From: DATEHQ01 sp035279525
Lineage (GTDB): Bacteria > Chloroflexota > Dormibacteria > Dormibacterales > Dormibacteraceae
Direction of reading: 5' to 3'
DNA length: 11,526 nucleotides
Assembly (NCBI GenBank): GCA_035279525.1
Contig: DATEHQ010000148.1
Coordinates: 1 to 11,526 of the forward strand
A program made the position numbers and the translations under genes. Below, in pieces: positions 1 to 6,226 of the stretch (the stretch's first letter is position 1; every line of letters begins with the position of its first letter). The notes beneath the pieces are model-generated. The model searched no databases, was not told the DNA's origin, and saw nothing but the letters and a program-made list of their open reading frames with translations.

Positions 1-274
1 GCGGGTGATCGACGGAGCCACCCGCAAGGCGCTCAAGACGCGCGACGGCCACTGCCGCTGGCCGGGCTGCGAGCGGCCGGCGTCGTGGTGCGACGGACAC
101 CACCTGGTGCACTGGGCGCAGGGTGGCGGCACCGATCTCGAAAACCTGGTCATGCTGTGTCGCCGGCACCATCGGCTGGTGCACGAAGGCGGATGGCAGC
201 TGGTCAAGAGCGAAGATGGAATCATCCCGCTGGCGCCGACCGTGAGCTTCGGTCTGCCTCGCGGGCCGGACTAG
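1..274 (+). CDS. HNH endonuclease, DUF222/13E12-repeat type, C-terminal part
   Basis: The reading frame is open from the left edge (codons starting at base 2) and ends at TAG 272-274, so only the last 90 or so residues are visible and the true start lies outside. The segment is an HNH nuclease domain: a CRWPGC cysteine pair, then CDGHHLVHWAQGG with the paired histidines of the beta-beta-alpha-metal fold, then the NLVMLCRRHHRLVHEGGW block with the last Cys and His residues. This spacing is characteristic of the DUF222/13E12 proteins, which occur in many copies in actinobacterial genomes. Their cellular role is unsettled; they may cut or nick DNA and are sometimes linked to mobile DNA. The domain looks intact. 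No inverted repeat or other mobile-element boundary is visible after the stop, and the gene has no obvious link to the arginine genes downstream. Confidence 0.85.
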   Translation, partial: RVIDGATRKALKTRDGHCRWPGCERPASWCDGHHLVHWAQGGGTDLENLVMLCRRHHRLVHEGGWQLVKSEDGIIPLAPTVSFGLPRGPD

Positions 275-297
275 CTCAACAACCAGTCCACGGGGCT

Positions 298-333
298 TCG
301 TATGTTTATGCAAGCCACTGTATACTCATGCGC
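298..333 (+). promoter_or_regulatory. Putative tandem ArgR operator (two ARG boxes) upstream of argC
   Basis: Two imperfect 16-bp palindromes lie back to back: TCGTATGTTTATGCAA (298-313) and CTGTATACTCATGCGC (318-333). Against a TTGCAT-N4-ATGCAA pattern, my recollection of the actinobacterial ARG box, the first matches 10 of 12 defined positions and the second 8 of 12. Their centres are 20 bp apart. Drawn as 18-bp boxes they are separated by 2 bp, in line with the paired-box arrangement bound by an ArgR hexamer. The second box covers the -10 element and reaches to 2 bp before the argC start codon, so binding should block RNA polymerase. argR itself lies downstream in the same operon. The match rests on pattern reading only. 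Confidence 0.6.
321..326 (+). promoter_or_regulatory. -10 element of argC promoter (TATACT), likely leaderless transcript
   Basis: TATACT differs from the TATAAT consensus at one position. It ends 9 nt before the argC ATG at 336. No convincing -35 hexamer sits 16-18 bp upstream (the best is TTCGTA at 297-302, a poor match). Because transcription normally starts 6-9 nt after the -10 box, the message would begin at or within a few bases of the ATG. This agrees with the lack of any Shine-Dalgarno sequence before argC. Confidence 0.6.
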
Positions 334-335
334 TC

Positions 336-1352
336 ATGGCGAGGAAGGTCAGGGCGGCGGTCGCGGGGGCGAACGGCTACGCCGGCATCACGGCGGTGAA
401 CCTGCTCTCGCGGCATCCTCACGTCGAGCTGGTTCAGCTCACCTCGCGTTCGTACGCGGGCAAGCCGTACCGGGAGGTCTTTCCGCTGCTCGAGCTCGAG
501 GGCCAGTTCCTCGCGGAACCCGAGCCGGACGGCATCGATGTCGTGTTCAGCTGCCTTCCGCACAACGTCGGCGCCGGTAAGGCGCAGGCGTGGCTGGACC
601 GGGGCGCTCGGGTGATCGACATGAGCGCCGACTTTCGGCTGCGCGACGCGGGTCAGTATCCGGTCTGGTACCGCCAGGCGCATCCGCACCCGGAGCTTCT
701 CGAGACCGCAGTTCTCGGCTTGCCTGAGCTCCATGCGGATGAGCTGAAACAGGCGAAGCTCATCGCCGTCCCAGGGTGCTACTCCACGACGGCCATCCTT
801 GCGCTGGCGCCCGCGGTCGCCGCCAGCCTGGCCGGAAAGGATGTCGTGATCGACGCCAAGTCCGGGGTAAGCGGGGCCGGGCGCTCGCCCGCGTTGGGGA
901 CTCACTTCAGCGAGGTCAACGAATCCGTGGCCGCGTACTCGATCGCCGGGCACCGGCACATCGCCGAGATCGAACAGGAGCTTGGCGCCCTGGCGAACGG
1001 TCATCAGCCGAGGGTCACCTTCGTGCCCCACCTGGTCCCGATGAGCCGCGGCATCCTGGCCACCTGCTACTTCGACCTCGAGGGATCGCTCGCCCAGCTG
1101 CAGGACGCCTACCGCGAGTTCTACGCGAGGCAGCCTTTCACCAGGGTGGTCGACCAGGCTCCGTCGACCAAGCTGGCGAGCCACTCCAACCTCTGCCTGG
1201 TCAACGTCTCGGCGCAGGGCGAAAAGGCCGTCGTGACGGCGGCGCTCGACAACCTGGTCAAGGGCGCCTCGGGCCAGGGGGTCGAGTGCTTCAACCTCGC
1301 GTTCGGCTTCGACCGGACGACCGCGCTGGAGGCTCCGGTCCAGTGGCCGTGA
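336..1352 (+). CDS. argC: N-acetyl-gamma-glutamyl-phosphate reductase (ArgC)
   Basis: This cytoplasmic enzyme uses NADPH to reduce N-acetylglutamyl-5-phosphate to the semialdehyde, the third step of ornithine synthesis. The 338-residue product has normal length for the long (type 1) ArgC. The N-terminal nucleotide-binding loop reads GANGYAG (11-17), followed by SCLPHN (72-77). The catalytic cysteine is C148 in AVPGCYSTTA; the GVSGAGRSP segment (177-185) and the GHRH catalytic-histidine region (205-208) follow. The C-terminal NLVKGASGQGVECFNLAFG segment is typical. ATG 336 gives the expected MARKVRAAVAGANGYAG amino terminus. No ribosome-binding site precedes it, which fits a leaderless message from the -10 box at 321-326. 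It is the first gene of the arginine operon, and its TGA overlaps the argJ start by 4 bp. Confidence 0.97.
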   Translation: MARKVRAAVAGANGYAGITAVNLLSRHPHVELVQLTSRSYAGKPYREVFPLLELEGQFLAEPEPDGIDVVFSCLPHNVGAGKAQAWLDRGARVIDMSADFRLRDAGQYPVWYRQAHPHPELLETAVLGLPELHADELKQAKLIAVPGCYSTTAILALAPAVAASLAGKDVVIDAKSGVSGAGRSPALGTHFSEVNESVAAYSIAGHRHIAEIEQELGALANGHQPRVTFVPHLVPMSRGILATCYFDLEGSLAQLQDAYREFYARQPFTRVVDQAPSTKLASHSNLCLVNVSAQGEKAVVTAALDNLVKGASGQGVECFNLAFGFDRTTALEAPVQWP

Positions 1353-2560
1353 CCCATGCGCGCGGATTCCGCGCGGGCACCGCGGCGTGTGGGATCAAGG
1401 CTTTCACGGCCGGCGCCTCCGCCATCCCCTCGAAGCAGGCCGACGACCTCTGCGTCGTGCACTCCGCCTATCCCTGCGACGCGGGCGGAGTGTTCACCAC
1501 GAACAAGGTGAAGTCGGCGTCGGTCGTGATCGACCAGCTTCACCTCCAGCACAACCGCGTTCAGGCGCTGACCATAAACTCCGGCAACGCCAACGCGTGC
1601 ACCGGCGCGCAGGGCTTCAAGGACGCGCTGCTGATGGCCAAGCTTTCCGCGGACCGCCTCGACCTCGATCCCGACCAGGTGCTCGTGAGCTCGACCGGCG
1701 TCATCGGCCGGCCGCTGCCGATGCAAGCGGTCAAGGCGGGGATCGCTGAGGCTTGCGGCGGCCTCAGCCCGGACGCCGGCATGGCTGCCGCACGCGCCAT
1801 CATGACCACGGACACGACGCCCAAGACCGCTCGGCTCGACCTCGACATCGCGGGGACCGAGGTTCGCGTCGGCGGCATGTGCAAGGGCTCGGGAATGATC
1901 CACCCGAACATGGCGACGATGCTCGCCTACATCACGACAGACGCCGCCGTCGAGGCAGGCCTGATGGGCAAGCTGGTCAGGTCGATCGCCGACCGCAGCT
2001 TCAACCAGGTGACCGTGGACGGTGACAGCTCGACCAACGACACGTTCCTCATCCTCGCCAACGGCGCGGCCGGCAACGAGCCCGTGCGCGCCGGCAGCGT
2101 GGAGGCCGAGCAGCTCGAGGCGGCGCTGCTCGACGTGGCGCGCGACCTCGCCCGTGCGATAGCCAGGGACGGAGAGGGCGCGACGAAGCTGATCACGGTC
2201 AAGGTGCGAGACGCGACCACCGACGGCGAAGCCCGCGCCGCCGCCCGCGCGGTGGCGTCGTCGAACCTGGTCAAGACCGCCGTCCACGGGGGAGACCCCA
2301 ACTGGGGCCGGATCGTGTGCGCGCTCGGCTACAGTGGCGCGGAGCTCGCGCTCGACAGGCTTCAACTCACAGTCGGTGGCCTCGTCGTGTTCGAGCGCGG
2401 ATCGGGAGTGGACGTGGACCTCGCGGCCGTGCGCCGCGCTTTTGAGCTGCCGGAGATTGAAATCGTGGCCACGCTCGGCCTGGCGGACGGGCACGCCGAG
2501 GCCTGGGGGTGTGACCTTTCGGAGGAGTACGTGCGCATCAACGCCGACTACACGACATGA
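1349..2560 (+). CDS. argJ: Bifunctional glutamate N-acetyltransferase / ornithine acetyltransferase (ArgJ)
   Basis: ArgJ transfers acetyl from N-acetylornithine to glutamate, releasing ornithine and regenerating N-acetylglutamate; many homologues also use acetyl-CoA. The 403-residue product is a normal size. The family self-cleaves before a conserved threonine, here T190 in GMIHPNMATMLAYITTDA, splitting the chain into alpha and beta parts with T190 as nucleophile. AGGVFTTNKVKSA near the N-terminus, NSGNANACTG, SSTGVIG and the HGGDPNWGRIV block of the beta part are all present. I chose GTG 1349: it overlaps the argC stop as GTGA and yields MTHARGFRAGTAACGIK, the expected ArgJ amino terminus. 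The open frame continues far upstream to base 776, but that part lies inside argC in another frame and is not real. No ribosome-binding site is seen, so translation is probably coupled to argC. Confidence 0.96.
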   Translation: MTHARGFRAGTAACGIKAFTAGASAIPSKQADDLCVVHSAYPCDAGGVFTTNKVKSASVVIDQLHLQHNRVQALTINSGNANACTGAQGFKDALLMAKLSADRLDLDPDQVLVSSTGVIGRPLPMQAVKAGIAEACGGLSPDAGMAAARAIMTTDTTPKTARLDLDIAGTEVRVGGMCKGSGMIHPNMATMLAYITTDAAVEAGLMGKLVRSIADRSFNQVTVDGDSSTNDTFLILANGAAGNEPVRAGSVEAEQLEAALLDVARDLARAIARDGEGATKLITVKVRDATTDGEARAAARAVASSNLVKTAVHGGDPNWGRIVCALGYSGAELALDRLQLTVGGLVVFERGSGVDVDLAAVRRAFELPEIEIVATLGLADGHAEAWGCDLSEEYVRINADYTT

Positions 2561-3393
2561 CGCTGACGGTCGAGGAGAGAGCCAAGGTCCTCGTCGAGGC
2601 GCTGCCCTACATCAAGCGGTTCCACGGCCAGATCGTGGTCATCAAGGTGGGGGGCAACGCGATCGAGCAGGCGCGCGACGAGACGCTCCTCGACGTCGTC
2701 CTGCTGCGCTACGTCGGCATGCAGCCGGTGCTCATCCACGGCGGCGGCCCCGAGATCACCGCGATGAGCGAGCGCCTGGGCCTCAAGGCCGAGTTCAAGA
2801 ACGGCCTTCGCATCACCGACGACAAGACGATGGAGGTCGTGAAGATGGTCCTGACCGGGAAGGTCAGCCCTGACCTCGTGTCGGCGATCCACCGCCTCGG
2901 CGGACAGGCCGTGGGCATGAGTGGCGAGGACGGGCCGACCATCATCGCCGAGCCCCTCGACGAGTCGATGGGATTCGTCGGCAAGGTGACCCAGGTCAAC
3001 AAGGAGCCGATCACCGCCCTCCTTGGGCGCGGGTACATCCCGGTCATCGCATCCATCGGCCTCGGCTACGACGGCCGCGCGTACAACATCAACGCCGACA
3101 CGGTGGCCGCGGAGATCGCGGTCGCGCTCAAGGCGGCCAAGGTGATCCTGCTCACCGACGTGCCCGGCGTGCAGGGCGTCGACGGCCAGGTCCTGGCCGT
3201 GCTTTCGAAAGAGGACGCGCGACACCGAATCGACGCGGGCGAGGTGACGGGCGGCATGATCCCCAAGCTCGAGGCCTGCCTGCGCGCGCTCGACGCCGTG
3301 CCGCTCGCGCACATCGTCGACGGCAGGACCAAGCACGCGCTCCTGCTCGAGCTCTTCACGGAAGCCGGCATCGGGACCATGGTCACGCCGTGA
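2557..3393 (+). CDS. argB: Acetylglutamate kinase (ArgB), arginine-inhibited type
   Basis: ArgB phosphorylates N-acetylglutamate with ATP, the second step of ornithine synthesis. The 278-residue protein shows the amino-acid-kinase fold: IKVGGNAI with catalytic K30, the substrate loop HGGGPEI (61-67), NINADTVA with D181, and TGGMIPKLEA with K237. Residues 1-24, including LPYIKRF, form the extra N-terminal helix that links dimers into the arginine-sensitive hexamer and is missing from the insensitive E. coli enzyme. H252, E265 and G271 keep the spacing of the arginine-site residues I recall as H268, E281 and G287 in Pseudomonas aeruginosa ArgB. Feedback inhibition by arginine is therefore likely, and makes sense where ArgJ recycles acetyl groups. 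ATG 2557 overlaps the argJ TGA (ATGA). Confidence 0.97.
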   Translation: MTLTVEERAKVLVEALPYIKRFHGQIVVIKVGGNAIEQARDETLLDVVLLRYVGMQPVLIHGGGPEITAMSERLGLKAEFKNGLRITDDKTMEVVKMVLTGKVSPDLVSAIHRLGGQAVGMSGEDGPTIIAEPLDESMGFVGKVTQVNKEPITALLGRGYIPVIASIGLGYDGRAYNINADTVAAEIAVALKAAKVILLTDVPGVQGVDGQVLAVLSKEDARHRIDAGEVTGGMIPKLEACLRALDAVPLAHIVDGRTKHALLLELFTEAGIGTMVTP

Positions 3394-4562
3394 ACCAGGA
3401 GACACAGACCACGCCCGAGCTCGCGGAGCGCTACCTGATGCAGGTCGGGCGGCGGCTGCCCGTCACGTTCGTGCGCGGTCATGGCTGCCTGGTCTACGAC
3501 GACGCGGGCCGCGAGTATCTCGACCTCGTCGCGGGCATCGCGGTCAATCTCCTCGGTCACGCGCACCCCGACGTGGCCGCGGCGGTGTCGAAGCAGGCGG
3601 CGACGCTGATCCACACCTCGAACCTCTACTTCACCGAACCGCAGGTCGAGCTGGCCCGCCGGCTCGTCGAGCTGTCCTTCCCCGCGCGCGTCTTCTTCTG
3701 CAACTCGGGAGCCGAGGCCAATGAGACCGCGATCAAGATCGCGCGCAAATGGGGTGCGCGAAATCGTGACGGGGCGTTCGAGATCATCACCACCGCCGGC
3801 TCCTTCCACGGCCGTACCCTCGCCGCCGTCACCGCAGGTGGGCAGCAGAGGTACTCCGATCCGTTCAAGCCTCTGCCCGAAGGTTTCGTGCACGTTCCCT
3901 ACAACGACCTGCCCGCGCTGCAGGCGGCGACAGGCCCGCGCACCGTCGCCGTGATGCTCGAACCGGTCATGGGTGAGATCGGCATCGTGCCCTCGGCGCC
4001 TGGTTACCTCAGTGCCGTGCGCGAGTGGTGCGACCGTAACAACCTGCTGCTGATCCTCGACGAGGTGCAGACCGGCCTTGCGCGCACCGGCCGATGGTTC
4101 GCCTACCAGCATCACGGCGTCGAGCCGGACGTGATGACGCTGGCAAAGGGTCTCGGCGGCGGCGTGCCGATCGGGGCCTGCCTGGCCAACCCGCGCGCCG
4201 ACGTGCTCGAGCCGGGCGACCACGGATCGACCTTCGGCGGCAACCCTCTGGCTTGCGCGGCGGCGCTCGCCGTGCTGCACGTGATCGAGCGGGATGGGCT
4301 GGTCGGCCATGCGGCGGAGATGGGCGACGCGCTGCACGCATCGCTTGGCGATCTGGGGGCCGCCGACGTGCGCGGGCTCGGCCTCATGCAGGCCTTCGAA
4401 TTCGGCGAGCCGCGCGCGAAGGCGTTCCAGCAGGCATGCCTGGAGGCAGGCTTGATCGTCAACGCCGTCGACGAGCACACGGTGCGCCTGGTGCCGCCCT
4501 TGATCATCGGACCGCCCGAGATCGAGCGCGCGCATGCGGTGATGAAGGTGGCGGCAGGATGA
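3390..4562 (+). CDS. argD: Acetylornithine aminotransferase (ArgD)
   Basis: This class III PLP-dependent aminotransferase converts N-acetylglutamate semialdehyde plus glutamate to N-acetylornithine and 2-oxoglutarate; some homologues also serve in lysine synthesis. The 390-residue product is full length. Visible landmarks in order are the substrate-side YLDLVAGIAVNLLGHAHP, the PLP phosphate-binding NSGAEANETAIKIARKW, FHGRTLAAVTAGGQQRY, the cofactor-ring LILDEVQTGLARTGRWFAY, the Schiff-base lysine K253 in MTLAKGLGGGVPIGA, and STFGGNPLACAAALAVL. The GTG start at 3390 overlaps the argB stop as GTGA and yields a normal N-terminus (MNQETQTTPELAERYLMQVG). The next gene, argR, overlaps its stop as ATGA; argF, commonly found here, is absent. 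Confidence 0.96.
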   Translation: MNQETQTTPELAERYLMQVGRRLPVTFVRGHGCLVYDDAGREYLDLVAGIAVNLLGHAHPDVAAAVSKQAATLIHTSNLYFTEPQVELARRLVELSFPARVFFCNSGAEANETAIKIARKWGARNRDGAFEIITTAGSFHGRTLAAVTAGGQQRYSDPFKPLPEGFVHVPYNDLPALQAATGPRTVAVMLEPVMGEIGIVPSAPGYLSAVREWCDRNNLLLILDEVQTGLARTGRWFAYQHHGVEPDVMTLAKGLGGGVPIGACLANPRADVLEPGDHGSTFGGNPLACAAALAVLHVIERDGLVGHAAEMGDALHASLGDLGAADVRGLGLMQAFEFGEPRAKAFQQACLEAGLIVNAVDEHTVRLVPPLIIGPPEIERAHAVMKVAAG

Positions 4563-4978
4563 CCGCGGCCAGGTCATGGGGAATGAAGTCCCAGCGCCAC
4601 ACCGCCATCCTGGCGCTGGTCAACGGCGGCTCGGTGCACACCCAGCAGGAGATCGCCGCGGCGCTGGCGCGCCGGGGCATGCGCGCGACGCAGGCCACCG
4701 TATCGCGCGACATCCAGGAGCTCGGCCTGGTCCGATCGGGCGCCGGATATCGCAGCTCGGCGGGTCTCGTGCGCGAGCTCGTGATGTCGGTCGAGCTGAT
4801 CGAGCCGCTGGCCGTGATCAGGACTCCTCCCGGCACCGCGAACATGGTGGCGCGGAGGATCGACGAGGCCGCGCTGCCCGGCATCGCCGGCACCGTCGCG
4901 GGCGACGACACGATCCTTGCCGTGCTGCGCAACCGCCGAGCCGGCCGCGCGCTGAAGGCCCTGCTCGATGGCGGATAG
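4559..4978 (+). CDS. argR: Arginine repressor (ArgR)
   Basis: ArgR is an arginine-responsive hexameric DNA-binding regulator of arginine genes. Residues 9-60 form the winged helix-turn-helix, with recognition-helix segment ATQATVSRDIQELGLVR in which S49 and R50 contact the ARG box. The C-terminal part (about 73-139) is the arginine-binding and oligomerisation domain, recognisable from PGTANMVARRID and the AGDDTIL motif with D116 and D117. At 139 residues it is slightly short but complete. ATG 4559 overlaps the argD stop (ATGA); the in-frame ATG at 4583 would give MKSQRHTAIL, closer to some homologues, and is a real alternative. Because the gene sits inside the operon that carries its likely operator at 298-333, autoregulation is probable. 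Its stop overlaps the argG start by 11 bp. Confidence 0.94.
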   Translation: MTAARSWGMKSQRHTAILALVNGGSVHTQQEIAAALARRGMRATQATVSRDIQELGLVRSGAGYRSSAGLVRELVMSVELIEPLAVIRTPPGTANMVARRIDEAALPGIAGTVAGDDTILAVLRNRRAGRALKALLDGG

Positions 4979-6218
4979 CAAGAAGCTCGTCCTCGCGTAC
5001 TCGGGCGGCCTCGACACGTCGGTCGCGATCCGGTGGTTGAAGGACAACGGCTGGGACGTGATCGCCTTCACGGTCGACCTGGGTGAGAAGAAGGACCTCG
5101 ACGCCATCCAGGCTCGCGCGCTGAAGACAGGAGCTTCCGCCGCATACGTGGCCGACGGCCGAGCGCCGTTCCTGCAGCTGTTTGTCTGGCCTTCCCTTCA
5201 GGCGGGCGCCGTCTACGAGAAGGAGTATCCGCTCGCGACCGCCCTCGGCCGGCCCCTGATCGCCGCCATGATGGTGGAGGTGGCGCGCCGCGAAGGCGCG
5301 CAGGCTGTCGCCCACGGATGCACGGGCAAGGGCAACGACCAGGTCCGCTTCGACGTCGCCACGGCCGCGCTTGCGCCGGACCTGAAGGTGGTCGCCCCGG
5401 TGCGTGAGTGGGCCATGAACCGCGACGACGAGATCGAATACGCGCAGCGCCACGGCATCGAGGTGCCGGCGACCACGCGATCGCCCTACTCGACAGATGA
5501 GAACCTGTGGGGCCGCTCGATCGAGGCCGGCGTGCTGGAGGATCCGTGGCACGAGCCGCCGAAGGACGTCTACGCGTGGACGAAGGACCCGCGCCAGTGC
5601 CCCGAGGAGCCGGCTTACGTCGAGGTCGGCTTCGACGAAGGGCTGCCGGTCACGCTGGACGGCAAACGACTCGACGCGCTCGAGCTGGTCACCGCGCTCA
5701 ACCGCATCGGCGGCGAGAACGGCGTGGGGAGGATCGACCACCTCGAGAACCGGCTGATCGGAATCAAGTCGCGCGAGATCTACGAAGCGCCCGCCGCCGT
5801 GCTGCTGCTGCAGGCGCACCAGGCCCTGGAGGACATCACGCTGCCCAAGGAGGTGGCGAGGTTCAAGGACACCGTGGGACAGCAGTGGGCCCAGATGGTC
5901 TACGACGGGCTGTGGTTCAGCCCGCTGCGCGACGCGCTTTACGCGTTCGTGGTCGAGACGCAGCGCTACGTCACAGGTGAGGTGCGGCTCAAGCTGTACA
6001 GGGGCTCGTCGCACGTCGTCGGACGGAAGAGCCCGCACCAGCTCTATGAGCTCGCACTCGCGACCTACGGCAAGGGCGACACGTTCGACCAGTCGGCGGC
6101 GGCGGGCTTCATCAAGCTGTGGGGGATGGGAGTGCGCACGTCGGCGAGGGTGCAGGGCCGGCTCGACGGGCGCGAGCTGGGCCGCCTGCTCGGGGACGTC
6201 AAGAGGCTCACACCATAG
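4968..6218 (+). CDS. argG: Argininosuccinate synthase (ArgG)
   Basis: ArgG joins citrulline and aspartate at the cost of ATP (to AMP and pyrophosphate) to give argininosuccinate. The 416-residue product is a normal tetramer-forming type. The N-terminal ATP pyrophosphatase loop reads LAYSGGLDTSVAIRWL. AHGCTGKGNDQVRF binds nucleotide and substrate. EIEYAQRHGIEVPATTRSPY and STDENLWGRSIEAGVLEDPW are family signatures. RIGGENGVGRIDHLENRLIG and GMGVRTSARVQGR close the synthetase domain and oligomerisation tail. ATG 4968 lies inside the end of argR in another frame (11-bp overlap), and its N-terminus MADSKKLVLAYSGG starts at the expected distance from the loop. argH begins 8 bp after its TAG. Confidence 0.97.
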   Translation: MADSKKLVLAYSGGLDTSVAIRWLKDNGWDVIAFTVDLGEKKDLDAIQARALKTGASAAYVADGRAPFLQLFVWPSLQAGAVYEKEYPLATALGRPLIAAMMVEVARREGAQAVAHGCTGKGNDQVRFDVATAALAPDLKVVAPVREWAMNRDDEIEYAQRHGIEVPATTRSPYSTDENLWGRSIEAGVLEDPWHEPPKDVYAWTKDPRQCPEEPAYVEVGFDEGLPVTLDGKRLDALELVTALNRIGGENGVGRIDHLENRLIGIKSREIYEAPAAVLLLQAHQALEDITLPKEVARFKDTVGQQWAQMVYDGLWFSPLRDALYAFVVETQRYVTGEVRLKLYRGSSHVVGRKSPHQLYELALATYGKGDTFDQSAAAGFIKLWGMGVRTSARVQGRLDGRELGRLLGDVKRLTP

Positions 6219-6226
6219 GCAAGAAA

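Noticed and set aside
1..274. HNH protein as part of a homing or mobile element inserted next to the arginine operon
   Set aside because: No inverted or direct repeats, integrase, or disrupted gene are visible; DUF222/13E12 HNH proteins are common stand-alone chromosomal genes in high-GC bacteria.
776..1348. In-frame upstream extension of argJ
   Set aside because: The translated segment is arginine/glycine-rich shadow sequence inside argC with no ArgJ homology; the GTG at 1349 gives the normal ArgJ N-terminus.
1121..2494. Long antisense open frame (457 codons) opposite argC/argJ
   Set aside because: It mirrors the codon periodicity of GC-rich coding DNA, has low-complexity R/H/V/G-rich sequence, no recognisable domain, and lies fully opposite well-identified genes. 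The same holds for antisense frames at 306-1184, 2548-3405, 3066-4577, 4818-6038, 6065-7369, 8521-9297 and 10122-10925.
6119..6226. Upstream extension of argH into argG
   Set aside because: The extra residues are off-frame argG sequence and precede the conserved MWGGRF start.
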